Made by a program: the position numbers and the translations under genes. This document shows, one piece after another, positions 23,235-34,800 of a stretch of 64,000 nt of DNA (the stretch's first letter is position 1; each line of letters opens with the position of its first letter). Under the pieces are notes generated by a model. It worked only from the letters and a program-made list of their open reading frames with translations, was not told the origin of the DNA and searched no databases. This DNA is from Camelus bactrianus (Eukaryota; Chordata; Mammalia; Artiodactyla; Camelidae): positions 33,542,457-33,606,456 of the forward strand of contig NC_133565.1 of assembly GCF_048773025.1 (NCBI RefSeq), given 5' to 3'.

Positions 23235-23370
23235 ACAGAAGCTAGCATTTCCAGACAGTCACGTATGCCAGGCTCAAAGCCAGTGGCTTTGCATCTCATT
23301 TATACGTGTCCTTAGCCTCATTTACAGGTGAGCAACTCAAGGTTTAGAGGCCAGGGCACAGCCCACCTGA
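23235..23370 (-). mobile_element. MIR fragment
   Basis: 'gtatgccaggctcaaagcc', 'ttagcctcatttacaggtga', then 'gcaactcaaggtttagagg' follow degenerate reverse-complement MIR. Confidence 0.6.
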
Positions 23371-24594
23371 CTCCACAGCCCCTTCCCCTGACACTGCTCC
23401 CAGCAGGCCATCCCAGGGACCCTAGAACATTGCTCTAAGGAGGGTCAAGTCCTGGAATCAGCTTCCCGACAGCAGTCCCGGGCCAAACTCTAAACATGGT
23501 CACACAGTGAACAGACCGCCCCCCAAACCTGGTCACCCTCTGAGCCCTGCTGGATGCCCACATTCAGAATAATGGCCCATATTTGTTGAGCAGCTCATTG
23601 CGGATGGGCCCCTGGGAGCTACAGGCAGATCACAGCCTCCTCGGGAAGGGTGTGGGACGTTCTTGCCGTGTGAGATGCTGCAGGGATGCTGGGAGTTTGG
23701 CTGGGGGCTCAGGACCAGATTGGCTCTTCCAGCCATCAAGCTCTGGATCTTGGAAGACAGGCCCTGGGAGACCCACCAGGCAGGCAGCTGACAGGAAGGA
23801 TGACCAGGTTGGGGCAGAGCTGCCCAGAGTTTGAGGCTTTGGGGATGGCGGTGGCTGGCAAAGCAGGGGCACAAACGGGGAGAAAGTGCTCTGTCTGTCC
23901 AACTGACTCACGAGCCCTGCCAGCTGGGAGCTTAGCCTAGTCAGTCTGGGAGAGGAGGGTCCCAGGAGCCCTCCCCAGGAGCACCAGGCAGGTCTCGCAG
24001 AGAGAGGTACCCTCCTGGTCTCCCCACAGGGAGTGGCCTTTACGTCTCCAGGCTAAGCCAAGTGCATTTCCCAGGCTTCTAGCTGGCCTGAGCCTTCCAA
24101 ACAGAACCCTAGTCCCTCTCCAGCACACGCGCAGACGCTCCCGGGTCCTCCAGCAGCTCCTAGAAGGACGAGCAGGCAGGAATACCACTTCCTGTTTTCT
24201 GGATGAGGCTTCTTGGGTCCAGAGAAGGAAAGGACCCATTCAAAGCCCCGCCCCACTTCTGTAGGAAGCTTTCTGATGCCTCTGACCCTCCTAGAGCGCT
24301 CCACCCTCATCCCACAAATGCCAAAGGCCCAGGGCTTCTCCCTTCACAAGTCCGTGTTCTTCACAACGCCCAGCTATTGGCATAAGCCGGTGGAATGAAT
24401 GAGGAAACTAACATGTTCATCACCGGGTGGCTGGCTTGCTGTGTGGATAAGGTCTGCGTCCACATCACAGACCCTCCAAAAGACTTCCTCCCCATCACCG
24501 GGCGGGGGCGGGGGGTCCAACTTCATTTCCCCTCTGGCCCTCCCCACAGAGAGCAGCTCACCCCCCACTGTTGGCCGGCGGGGTTGTTAAACTC
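23371..24594. other. Intergenic, no gene seen
   Basis: Unclassified GC-rich sequence with no gene. 24195-24240 faintly resembles a minus-strand MIR core. Confidence 0.45.
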
Positions 24595-24765
24595 CGCTGT
24601 GGCCCTGGGCAAGTCGCTTGCTTCTCTGTACAGCTCCCTTGTGGGAAATTAGGACAGCAGAGGCGCCCACCTCCCAGATTTGCTGCAAGGGCTATCACTT
24701 CTGGTGGTGCATGTGAAGCAGCCTGTGAGTGAGTGGGTCCAGCAAAGCACCTGGTACAACGTCTG
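24595..24765 (+). mobile_element. MIR, diverged
   Basis: 'ggccctgggcaagtcgctt', then 'aaattaggacagcag', and 'agcaaagcacctggtac' follow MIR order weakly. Confidence 0.5.
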
Positions 24766-25849
24766 GCCTTGGAAGATGGTCAGTTCAGCAGAATCCAGTC
24801 CCTGCCCTCTGCCTACCACCTTCTCTATGGCCTTGTTGGCAAGAGGTGGGGTGGGGTGTCCTTGCCTGGCCAAGGGACCCCTAACCCCCAATCCCTTATT
24901 CCCACTGAATCCTTAGACACCCGCCCCCAGCTCCATGCCAGCTCGTTCCAGCCATTTTTCCACTGTCTCCCTCTGCTCCCCGCCTTTGCTCTTGTACTTG
25001 TTGGTTTAATGTGCACAATACAATTAGGCAAAATGGCTTTCCCATCAAATCCCCAGCAACTTCCCTCTCCCCACCTCGCCCGAGCATCACCAGGCCCTGT
25101 TCACTCCCTCCCTCGGGGACCGTGGTGTTTAATTTCAGGAAATAATTCCCTGAATAACTCTCCTCTGCGGAGCTTCACACATACCGCAGAGAACCCTTGG
25201 AAGCTGAGACGGGGTTTTTGTTGGACAGGAAGCCCCAGGAATCAGGGTCAGAGCCCAGTGAGACAGGGAGTCCATAGTTAAGACATTTCTACAGTGTAGC
25301 TCACAGTCTTCAAAGGGTTTTCTCCAAAACAGAATCTAAAACCAGAACTTGGAGGCAGGAAGTTGGAGAGCAGGAGAGGCAGCAGGGCAAGAGGAACAGC
25401 TGACATTAGGCTTGTCCTCAAGGTCCCTGCGATGGAGGGGGCTCCCTCTGCCTTGACCTCTGAGACGTGCTCAGACCATGTCCAGAACTGCTGGCTCCCG
25501 CCCCCACTGGCTGAGAGTTGTCTGGGGATGTCAGCTCCCCTGTACTTGCAGCTGCATTTGTTCACGGGCCAAGCAGTCTTCCTGACATTGCACAAGGCTC
25601 TGAGGTAGAAAGTGAACCATCTCGGGGTGTCCTCTAGCGGGGACACAGCCAGCATGGAGTGAGCCGGAGCTTACCCAGAACCGTGCCCTGCAGCTGTGGC
25701 TGAAACCAGAAGTGAGCAGAGAAGATGTGCTGGGCACAGAGGGATGGGCTGTGCTAGGCAGTGGCATCCTGCTTAGATTTAAGTGTTTTCCTTTGGTTGG
25801 AGGCCCTGCAAGAGCGGAGCTGACAGCCTTCCTCAATCAGAATCACCTC
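24766..25849. other. Intergenic, no gene seen
   Basis: No gene. 25000-25165 (TTTAATGTGCACAATACAATTA, TTTAATTTCAGGAAATAATT) is AT-rich and non-repetitive and may be regulatory. Confidence 0.4.
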
Positions 25850-26150
25850 ATGCACTCACTCATTCATTCATTCTACAAACATTTCTGGAGGCATACTGAG
25901 TACCAGGCCCTGTGCTGGGTGCTGGAGTCACGGAGATGAATCAGGCACAAAGCTTTCCCTCACGGACTTAGATGAGGGGAGGAGGCAGAACCAAACCTAA
26001 GTGACGCCACAGAGGTTTGGGAAAGTGGGAGCACAGAGGAGGGAGTTAGCCTGGAGGAGTCAGGGAGGGCTTCACTGGGGAGGTGGTATCTGGAATTGGG
26101 CCTTGAAGGACAAGTAAGAGGTCATCAAACTGAGAAGTAGGCAAGGATTG
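25850..26150 (-). mobile_element. L2 LINE 3' segment
   Basis: 'cattcattcattctacaaac', 'taccaggccctgtgctggg', 'ggagggcttcactgggg' and 'gggccttgaaggacaagta' are reverse-complement L2 3' end. Confidence 0.8.
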
Positions 26151-26929
26151 TCTAGGTCTAGGGCCTGTCCACAGCACACCCCATAGTCAGCAAATCATCT
26201 TTCTAAACTCCATGTCAACCCCTTTGAGAATGTCTGCCCAGCTCTCTCTGCCCCTCCACCCCAGCACGGCCTGGGCCGGAAACTCAGATTCAGCGCTGGA
26301 GGAGGCTCCCTCTTAGACCTGAGCCACTGTCTCTGGATCCCTTTCGGAACCTGGGTCCTGCCTAAGTCTGCATTTCCCAGAGCCTGGATCTTAGCCTGTG
26401 CCTACCCTCACCCCCAACACCTATCAGGCCTCCCTGATGCCACCCTCTGGCTCACCAGGTCTCCAAGGCCACCAGCCCCATGAACCGAGTGGGGAGGCAA
26501 AATAGTCCCGGGTACACACACCTGGATGTGGATCCTGGCACCACAGGTGCGAGGTCAGGGCCAAAGTGCCACTTTCTGAGATCTCATTTCCATGGGCTGC
26601 AGGTGAGGGTTACAGGGGAGAACGGAGAGGCCCCTAAGCACCTTGGGCAAAGGAGGAGTGGGGCAAAGGCAGGCATTATCCTTGAATGAATTATTATTCA
26701 CTTGCATAGGATTGGGAGGGGGCAATTGTCCCACTCATGGACCCTGAGCTGTAGAACCTACCCAGCTGCCAGGGGACTTGCTGGGTGCGGGGCTGGACCC
26801 TAGAGCTGGGTGCTAGGAGGCTAGGCTGGAAAGGACCCTAGAGTCCCTGCCTCTGTCCCCCAGGGCCCAGGCTTGGAGTGGGTTTCCTACTGTCGACAAT
26901 TTCCCCTTCAAGCTATTTCCAAATTCTCC
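26151..26929. other. Intergenic, no gene seen
   Basis: A short plus-strand L2-like piece is possible near 26180-26250 ('caaatcatctttctaaact'). Otherwise unclassified. Confidence 0.4.
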
Positions 26930-27420
26930 CATATTAGCATGAGAATGGGGCGCCGGCTGGGATTGGAGGGTTCAAAGATATTTGCATTCTAAAGAGTTCC
27001 CTCTGTTCCCACAAAGCCCTCGCTATCCGAGCTGGGAGGCTGGGCTGGGATCCAGAGGCCACTGCGGGTGGGCGAGGGGAGAGAGGCGCCGCCGGAGGGA
27101 GCCGCCCCAGGCTCCAGGCGCCCCGCCCCCTGCCCGCCGCCGCCCTCCCCTCCGAGGCGCTTGCCGGCCTCTCCCCGGCGGGCCCCAGGGCCCCGCAGAC
27201 CCAGCGCAAGCTGTTCTCCCCTCCCCCACCCCCGGAGTGGGCCTCAGTTGTGTGTGGGAAGCCTTTTAGTCTGAGAAACCACGTTCCTTATAATAAGTGC
27301 TTTTGATTTGTTTTTGGCCTCGACCTTTTATTTCTTTGACGTTTTCAATCCTGTACCATTAACAAGAGGAGTCTGAGGTTTGTACGCTTATCACAAGGGA
27401 GCCTGGAATTTTTTTAAGTT
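26930..27420. promoter_or_regulatory. Small CpG cluster with AT-rich flanks, candidate regulatory element
   Basis: 27060-27220 is CpG-dense (GGCGCCGCCGG, CCGCCGCCGCC, CCCCGGCGG), the only such cluster outside the INSYN1 promoter. On the left is the octamer-like TATTTGCATT at 26979-26988. On the right are AACCACG, CTTATAATAAG (27287-27297), ACCATTAACAAG (27355-27366) and GCTTATCA (27387-27394). No exon or transcript structure is evident. It could be a distal enhancer or a non-coding RNA promoter. Confidence 0.35.
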
Positions 27421-27449
27421 GAAAAACACTGCCCAATGGGATTAATCAT

Positions 27450-27660
27450 AGTAACCGTAATAATAGCCAACAGTCGTGAGCGTTTACTCCTTGCCAGGCA
27501 TTATGTTAACCAGTTTACATACATTATCTTTTTTAACCCTCCTAACCGCCCTGTGTTACAATCCCCATTTTACAGACGATTCCACTGAGGCTCAACGAGT
27601 AAAGCGACTTGCCTAGGATCATAAAACTGCTCAGGGACAGAACAGACCGCTGTACCAGCA
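27450..27660 (-). mobile_element. MIR SINE
   Basis: 'tccttgccaggcattatgtt', 'aatccccattttacagacga', 'gcgacttgcctaggatcat' are reverse-complement MIR covering most of the element. Confidence 0.85.
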
Positions 27661-29084
27661 GTCCCCCAGTCCTCCGACTGCCTCTCTGGAAAGGAGCAGC
27701 ACGAAGGGCTGGGGGTTCAGGCACCAGGACAGGGGAGGCATGACTCCAGGCAGAAGTTCTCCCAAGGCCCCTCTCCACCCGCCCTGCTCTGGAGGTGCCT
27801 GCTGTCAGCAGGACTGGCTGGCATCCAGTTCATCGACACCCTCCAGTCTTGTGTGCAGCACGGGAGCTCCGGGCCCACAGTTAGGGTCTCTCCCTTGGGC
27901 TGAGCTCGGTGACATGCCCAAAAGGAAGGGCAGAGAAGGAGGGTGCCCAGCTCGAGGCACAGAGTCCAGGGTCACCCACAGGAAGGAATCCAGGGTGCTG
28001 GGTCTGCCCTGCAGGGATGCCCGACTCCCTCTCCCTCTCTCCTGTCGTTCTTGCCCCGACACCCTTGATACCTTCTCTTCTTTCTTTTCCCCTCCCCTCC
28101 CCCTCCTCCCTGCCACCTAGAGCCAAGGGCGCAATGGAGGCTGGGGCCACCAGACCCCTTGGGGGCAGGCCCATGACCTGCCCCCCAGACTCCCCTCTGA
28201 GAAACCCGTCCCTTGCTTCATGTTCCATCAGGATTCCGTCCTACGAACCAGAAGCCCTCATGTCTGCCTTTGTCACTTCCTCATCCAAAGGGTCCCAGGA
28301 CCTAGGAGATCCTGACCACTCCTTCCACACTGGGTCGGAGCACTCTTTGTGACCCCACAGGAAGTGCTGGTGAGGGGTTCCAGGCACCAGGGAGTCCCTG
28401 CGGTCTGTGCACCCCATGAGGGCCATGCTGCCCAGGTCCCACTGCAGACCAGGGTACCAGGTCTTCCCTTGAGCCCAAAGAGACTGAAGGTGGGGGTAGG
28501 GACAGGCTGGGGGCTGGGGCCCAGGTGGGGGGGACTGAGGAGGAACAGCCTTGCCGGCCTTTTCATCTGCTCCTCATTATTCTCTGCCTGAGAAGGTAAT
28601 TAAGTCTTCCTCCCATCAAAGGCAGAGGGCTGGCTTCACCCCAAGGCCTAGCTCACATGGAAGGGAGATAATGAGCGCTCTCGCCAGGCCTGGGGAGCGG
28701 GGAGGAGCCCTGCCCCCACCCCGTCACACACACACACACGCACACGCACACGCACACGCACGCACATCCGAGAGACTGGTTTGAAACACCCCCCCACCCC
28801 CGTGAGCGCCGCCCCGGGCAGTGGCGGAAAGCCCCGCTCTCCAGGGGGCTCTGATGGCCGAGAGGGAGAGCTGCGTTGTGCTGCGCCCTGGGGTTCAGCA
28901 CCCAGCCATGGAGCGCCCAGGAGGAGGGGGAGGGCCCAAGGCACTCTTCTAACTCAGTGTGGGACAGGACGGGGTGCAAGGGTGCCCTGGGAGCTTGGAA
29001 AGGGGAACCACAGATTCCCGTGGACTGGACGAGGGTGGCTAAGAGGCTGGCGTGGCTCCCTCTGCTTGAGCCCTCGGCGTGTGC
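27661..29084. other. Intergenic, no gene seen
   Basis: No gene. 28070-28115 is a polypyrimidine tract. 28575-28605 has AAGGTAATTAAG. Open frames at 27740-28352, 28653-29138 (-) and 28876-29361 are antisense to each other or run through low complexity. Confidence 0.45.
28724..28766. repeat. (CA)n/(CACACG)n microsatellite
   Basis: CA dinucleotides with regular CG-containing CACACG units. Confidence 0.95.
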
Positions 29085-29245
29085 CGGACACTGTGCTAGG
29101 CTCTGGAGAGGCGTTATTTCATTTAGTGAAAGCCACACCGTACCCTTTTTGAAGCAGATCCTGTTCCCTCATTTTTTTTTCCAGAGGTACAATCTGAAGC
29201 TTGGAGAGATTAACTTGCCCCAGTTACAGAGTGCAGAAAGGAAGT
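29085..29245 (-). mobile_element. MIR fragment
   Basis: 'cggacactgtgctaggctc', 'gcgttatttcatttag' and 'ttggagagattaacttgccc' follow reverse-complement MIR, with a T run in the middle. Confidence 0.65.
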
Positions 29246-29465
29246 CTTCCCGGAGGAATGGCCTTAGAAGGATGGGAGGACGGCAGGACTGCCAAGGTGA
29301 GGTGGAGGGGGAGGGCAGCAGCACTGGTGGTGCTGAGACGGTGGCTGGTCCGTCAGGCTGAGCCTAGTGATGTGGGGAGGGTGGGTGGAGGGGAGGGTGA
29401 CAGCCAGAGCCACAGCCAGCAGGGAACCAGCAAGTGTTCAGGAGCAGAAAAGTCACAAGAACAGG

Positions 29466-29752
29466 CACCAGACCCGCAGGCACAGTGAACAGTCCTGTGG
29501 TTACCGGGGACGGGGGAGGGAGGGATAAATTTGGGAGTTTGAGCTTTACAAATGTTAACCACTATATATAAAAATAGATTTTAAAAAGTTTCTTTTGTAT
29601 TGCACACAGGGAACTATGTTCAGTATCTTGTAATAACCTTTAACAGAAAAAATATGAAAACAAAGGTATGTGTGTATATGCATGACTGGGACACTGCTGT
29701 GCACCAGAGATTGACACATTGTAACTGACTGTACTTCAATTAAAAAAAAAAA
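29466..29752 (+). mobile_element. Young 5'-truncated L1 3' end, artiodactyl type
   Basis: Contains 'tggttaccggggacgggg', 'gagggataaatttgggag', 'actatatataaaaatagatt', 'cacacagggaactatgttc', 'tatcttgtaataacctt', 'ctgtgcaccagagattgac' and ends 'actgtacttcaatt' plus a poly(A) run. This is the L1 3' UTR style of cetartiodactyls; the 'catgactgggacactgctgt' wording resembles camelid copies as I recall. It is bounded by identical 9-bp AAGAACAGG at 29457-29465 and 29753-29761, a target-site duplication, so both edges are defined. Only the 3' UTR remains, with no ORF2. Confidence 0.85.
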
Positions 29753-29964
29753 AAGAACAGGTCTTAGAAACAGTGTCGTTGGGTAGAGAGAAGGGGCCAG
29801 TGTGTATCAGTGCCAGGAGCCTATCTGACCCTGACCTCCAAAGCCCTCATTCCTGGCTCTGCTTCAACAGGGGAGGGGGTTCCTGGAGCCCAGCATGGGG
29901 ACTCGGGCCCGGGAGAGGGTAGAGGCCCGTGCTAGGACGTCCGGCACCGAGCTCCCCTGCCCCT

Positions 29965-30070
29965 TGACGTGGTACAACCACTCTGAGCCTCAGTTTCCCG
30001 GCCTGTGAACTGGGATAATGATGGTGTCCACCTCATGGAGCTGGAGAGAATTAAGTGGCATAAAGTTTGT
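29965..30070 (+). mobile_element. MIR fragment
   Basis: 'ctctgagcctcagtttcccg', 'tgaactgggataatgatgg' and 'aattaagtggcataaag' are MIR core to tail. Confidence 0.8.
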
Positions 30071-31212
30071 GTCAGAACAGACCTGCTCTGGGTTGCCACA
30101 GGTTTCTCTCAGCCAGAGGAGGTCCCGGATATGATCCCTACCATCTCAGGGATAAGCACATTCAATGGGAGGGTTTCAGGCCAACCTCCAGCTTTCAAGT
30201 AGTAAATGTCTTGCCCAGAGCAGCTCCTCGGTTACCCTTAATCTTGATGATATGGAGCTGGGCCATTGCAGGCCCCCAAGCAAGTCCCCAAGCCCCGTCT
30301 ACCAGTTACCCAACCCTTACAGTCCCCAGGTGACTCAGGGTGGGGGCTGGGGAGAGCTCAGGACAGCTTTTCTCTCCTGCCCCAAAATGCCTTCTCGTGC
30401 CAGTGGGTCAGACTGGCAGGCTGGACGAGAAAATGTTTTGGGCCAGAGACCTGGTTTGAAATTCCACCATTAGCGCTTGGCTCTGGGCCTAGAAGGCCCT
30501 TCTCAACCTGTCAGTCCCCTCTGGGCAGCCTTATTAGTCATGAGCAGCTGCCTCTAGGAGTGATTTTATTAGATCCCTTCTAACCAGCAGATCTCTGGGC
30601 AGGAGCAGGTGTGGATGGTGGGAGAACAGAGCAGAGGGTGTTGGTCTTATGAGGTGGGACAAGAAGCCAAGAACCCTGAGCCTGATAACCAGCTAGGCTG
30701 AGGCCTCATATCAAAGGCTGGACACTAGTGCCCCTGCCGCACACCTGGCTTATTACAGAAACCCCAGGAGGAAGTTCTCTAGGCGTGTGGTCACACACAC
30801 ACACACACACACAGGCAGGGAATTCTTCCTGGCTACTTCTGGGCTGAGTGAGACTCTACACCCATCAGAGAAGAGAACGAGAATGGGAGACTGAGGCTGG
30901 TAACTCAGGCAAGGCCTCACTCGGCCATGGACTCACTTTTTCTTTCTGGAAAATGGGGAGATTTTCTGACTTCATGTGATTAACCCAGGTCCCATGTTCT
31001 TGTCCCAGAGCTGATGAAAGTACCACACAGGACCGAGCCCTGAGACCTACGACTCCAGACGGGAGGACTGAACTGTGATTGCTTCTCTGGGAAGTCTGTT
31101 CCCTTTAGTGTGGCTAAATCATATGACCAGCAGGCCAGGGCATGGTGGAAGGGAGTGGTGGGAGGGAAATGTGGGTTTTTTTCTACCCAAGCACTCTGGT
31201 TTCAAGCAGATG
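30071..31212. other. Intergenic, no gene seen
   Basis: Unclassified. 30900-30980 has a weak MIR-like 'ctggaaaatggggaga'. No gene. Confidence 0.45.
30792..30813. repeat. (CA)11 microsatellite
   Basis: Twenty-two bases of CA dinucleotide. Confidence 0.95.
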
Positions 31213-31231
31213 CTGCCACCAGGTGTCACTA
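31213..31231 (+). promoter_or_regulatory. Weak CTCF-like site
   Basis: CTGCCACCAGGTGTCACTA agrees with the remembered 19-bp CTCF consensus at 14 positions, with an intact CCACCAGG core but a T at a usually conserved G. It lies at the edge of a MIR remnant. Confidence 0.25.
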
Positions 31232-31290
31232 AAGGCCCAGAGAGGTTGACTGACTTGCCCAAGGTCACACAGGCCTTCTGATGCCCAGCC
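31228..31290 (-). mobile_element. MIR core remnant
   Basis: 'ggcccagagaggttgactga' and 'cttgcccaaggtcacacag' are the reverse-complement MIR core. Confidence 0.75.
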
Positions 31291-31839
31291 CTGGGCATTT
31301 CTTGCCAGACCTAGAGTAGATCTCTGCTCTCCCTCTGAGGTCGGGTAGGGGAGCCATGGGGAAGCTAGAAAGGACCCAAAGGTCCTAACGTCAGAAGTAG
31401 CTTCCTGGGCTCAGGGCTCAGAGGGGTAAGGATGTCCGATGCCAACAGCAGGAAGAGGAGCTCTTAGAGGGGGAGGTGGCCTGGGCTCTCTGACACTGGG
31501 TAGGGGGCTGGCTGACACTGCGGGAAGAGCAGTGTCCCCACTCATGCCACATCCAAAACCCGGGTGCCTCCTCTACCCTGCTTGTCTGCACACCTTCTCC
31601 AACCTCCAAAGGAAGCCACTTCGTGATTGGACAGATGAAGTGGGATTTTGAGGCCAGCCTTATTTAAACTCCTCTCCAAAGTCAATAAAAAGTGTTAGCA
31701 GGCTCAGGACCCACTGATGTCCAATGGGCAGCACCCCAGTCCAGGATGCCCCTTCCTCAGGGCCAGGCTCGCTTTGGCCCCTTGCTCTCCTTTCTGCCAG
31801 GCTTGGGTTGAAGCTCATTTCCCCACTGGCCTCCAGAGC
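31291..31839. other. Intergenic, no gene seen
   Basis: Unclassified. 31640-31700 is AT-rich ('ccttatttaaactcc', 'gtcaataaaaagtgttag'). Confidence 0.4.
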
Positions 31840-32345
31840 CGATGGCTAATCAATTCAGGGCACCGTTAATGTTGGTTGGATGACTGTTCCAGGGGGGCAT
31901 TTCCGGACTGGCTGGCTCCCACGTCTGGGGGTGCTGAGGGATGTGTGTGCTGCCATGAATGCACACTGGTAGCATACACCACTGGTCGGTTGACCCAAGC
32001 CCCTCCACAACCCTTTCTCCCCAGCCACCTTCCCGTGATTGGCCTAGAGGTGGCCATGTGACCCGCCTCTGGCCAATGAGATGCAAGAGAAGCACTGAGT
32101 AGGGCTCCCGCGTGCTCTTGTTAAAAGGGACAGAGCTGGCACACCCAGAGCCTTTCCATCTTCTTTCTGCCTGGGATGTGGACAGAGGTCCGGCGTGGCT
32201 ACAGCCATCTTGCTATTATGAGGCAACAAGCAATAAAAAGAAGGCTTTGACAATAAGGATGGTGGAGGGGGTGATGGAAGGAGCCTGGGGCCTGGGCAGC
32301 CCAGTGGAGCTTTCATACTGGCCCTGGACTTTGCACCCCTGAGCT
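31840..32345. repeat. Ancient interspersed repeat, family not assigned
   Basis: 'ggtggccatgtgacccgcct', 'ctggccaatgagatgcaag', 'ttaaaagggacagagctgg', 'catcttctttctgcctggg' and 'ctacagccatcttgctatta' match a dispersed mammalian repeat I recognise but cannot name securely. The edges are approximate. Confidence 0.5.
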
Positions 32346-32699
32346 TCTTGCTGTGTGGAACAGATGTCCTCCTCCCCCTGATGTGCTAGCACCCTACTAG
32401 GCTTCGTCTTACCTACAGCCGTACGTATCCTTAGTGGTTATACCAGCCTTCTCCAGTTTAGCAGTGCTGAGCCCAGGTAGAAAGAGAGCTCTTTCCTTTG
32501 ACCTCAGTATTTGCTGGGGAGGCCGGGACCCTGAGCTTCCAGTGCACTGTGAGGCCAGGACCCTCCTGGAGCAGGAACTGACCTGGAAACAAGGCTGAGT
32601 GTTGAGTGTCAGTAACTCCACTAATAGACTGGATCAGGGACCACGTGGTCTCTCAGTCCCCGGTGTAACTGCACATGCATTTCCTGTTCCCTGCACTCT
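32346..32699. other. Intergenic, no gene seen
   Basis: Unclassified sequence. Confidence 0.4.
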
Positions 32700-32865
32700 C
32701 TCCCAGCTCTACCAACCTCCTGGCTAACTCTTATTTATCCTTCAAAACTCAGCCCATGCCACCTCCCCAGTGACCCCCTTTACTGCACCCTTATGATGGG
32801 TTAGACATTTTCCTTTCTGCCCCCACAATACCCTGGCCACTCTCAGCACTGCATTTATCACCCAA
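32700..32865 (+). mobile_element. L2 LINE fragment
   Basis: 'ctggctaactcttatttatc', 'ccttcaaaactcagccca' and 'cacctccccagtgaccccct' are the familiar L2 3' coding-end wording, followed by 'actgcatttatcaccc'. Confidence 0.75.
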
Positions 32866-33984
32866 AGATATGATGCTCAGGTGTATGTTGGCCTCCCTCA
32901 CCAGACCAGCTGTCTTTTTCCCTTTCTATTCTGGTACATATAGTGGGTGTTCCAGGCATCCAGGGAGCCATCATTCTTTGGGTTATTCCTTTGTTCAGGG
33001 TTTATTGGGCTTCCCTCATGATCCCGATGCCACACGCAGCAGCTCTGCTGTGCCAAGCTGTCACAGGGCCTAGAACATCCTTGCATGAGGGATCCCTGGG
33101 AACAGTCCCCAGAAGGCTGGACTCGGGGATGGGTACTTCCAGCCACAAGCCCAGCTTCTTAACAGCTTCACAGAGCAGGAAGGGAATGTAAGACTGGAGC
33201 CAAGATAGCAAAACAGATTCTCATTCTGGGCATTCTGCCCCACCCCCACTCAGCGCTGCTGTTCAGTGAGGAGGGAGAGTCAAGGGCAAAGGGTCAAGGG
33301 CTGTACGATGCGGGCCCCGCACTGCCGAGGCGCTGGGGCTGGAGGGGTGGTCATGGGGTTCTCTGCAGGGCCTGCAATTATAATCCCATCCTCCAGGACT
33401 CAGATTTGGGAGCTGGGGATCAGGGAGGAGCAGAAGCAGGGGCATCCCCTGTGGTTGTAACCATCTGGCCCTGAAGGCTTAGTGAAGAGGGAAGCCCCTA
33501 AAAATCTTACTTCTCCTCCTCCTCTGGACTGAGAAATGTTTCCTCTGTGCCGCCCACACGCCCAACCCCCGCATTCCCTCGTTCCCTTTCTCTCCCTCCA
33601 GAAGCATTACCCAAGTACCTGAGTACCGTCAGTCTCTCAGCACTTTAGGTGAGTGGAGGCCCTGCATGCTCTGCTTCCCCTGGCTCCCCGGGTGGCCTGA
33701 AGCCTTGGACAGCCCCTCCAGCCTCATGGGCCAACTGCCCTGCCCTAACCCAAGTCTCTCTGGCATTTCAGAGGAGCCCAGGCCCCACACCCAGTGGGGA
33801 GGCACTGGTTCCCGTCCTAGCCCTCTTAGGCTCTGATGGAGGGAGGCTGCCCAAGGGCAATGTCAAGAGACCTAAAGTGGTCCAGGCTTAGAGTGGGCGT
33901 GCCGCTCAGTTACTCTGCACTGGGAGAAAGTGACTCAGTCACTCTGCCCAGCAACCCTGCCCAGTGGGAACTGTTATTACCTTC
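32866..33984. other. Intergenic, no gene seen
   Basis: Unclassified. 33900-33975 has a short imperfect repeat of 'ctcagt(c/t)actctgc' (33905 and 33935 regions). No gene. Confidence 0.4.
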
Positions 33985-34235
33985 TTAAGAAGAAGGAGGA
34001 AATTTTCTAAAACTAACATGAGAAAAAATAGAAAATAGGAGCGCTTCTAAAACTCCTAAAGACATTGCATTTATAATCAAAAATTCTTCTCACAGAGAAG
34101 ATTCTAGGCCCAGGTGGTTTTCCCAGTGAATTTTACCTAATATCTAAGAAAAAGAAATAAACCTTATTACAGAAAATCTTCCAAATAATAGAAAAAGAGG
34201 AATTCTTTCTAAGTCATTTTATGAGGCCAGCATGA
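33985..34235 (+). mobile_element. L1 ORF2 relic (reverse transcriptase region start)
   Basis: 'aatcaaaaattcttctcaca', 'ctaggcccaggtggttttcc', 'cagtgaattttacctaat' and 'cattttatgaggccagcatg' match the L1 ORF2 segment encoding the K-PGPDGF-type motif, followed by the F-YEASI segment. It is diverged, and no long frame survives. Confidence 0.8.
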
Positions 34236-34239
34236 CCTT

Positions 34240-34340
34240 GAAACCTCAATTCCCACATCTGTGAAGTAGCGCCTGTCTCAGAGGCAGGGAGCAGGATCAA
34301 CATTAGAGGAGTTGTATGCATAGCCCTTGGCACGATCCTG
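34240..34340 (+). mobile_element. MIR fragment
   Basis: 'ctcaattcccacatctgtg', 'caacattagaggagttgta' and 'agcccttggcacgatcct' follow MIR order directly after the L1 relic. Confidence 0.55.
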
Positions 34341-34529
34341 GCACCGAGCCTGTGCCCCGTGTATGGCAACTGCTTCTATGCGGCCAAGCCAGGATTCAGG
34401 CCAATGCCTGGGTCCTATCCGCACCAGGCTGAGACCAGAACAGCATCCCTTCAGCAAAGAGAGAGAAGAGGGCTGGGGAAGTGAGCTTGTCCGGCAACAG
34501 CCACTTAGCAAGCCTGATCTCAACAACCC

Positions 34530-34635
34530 TAAAAAACCTCTTCAAGGTAGGTGTATCAACCCCCTTTTACAGATAGGAAAGCTGAGGCTCAGAGAATCTG
34601 GGACGGACTGTGTCAAGCCTAAGCAGGCCTGTCTG
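34530..34635 (-). mobile_element. MIR fragment
   Basis: 'cccccttttacagatagga' and 'agctgaggctcagagaatc' are reverse-complement MIR core. Confidence 0.75.
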
Positions 34636-34714
34636 AAGATACAGCTCATGATTCTCTGAGCCTTGCTGATCAGGCAGGTGTGCTAAGCATCTGAGCCACA
34701 GCAGTGGAGATCTC

Positions 34715-34800
34715 TGACCTTGAGCTAAGCTGACTCTGAACTTCAGGGTCCCCATCTATAAAATGGGCGGAGGGGCTGCTCTCCGAGTTGTTGAAAGACA
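34715..34800 (+). mobile_element. MIR fragment
   Basis: 'gaccttgagctaagctgac' and 'cccatctataaaatgggcgg' match the MIR core. With the previous entry it gives two opposing MIR pieces about 80 bp apart. Confidence 0.6.
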
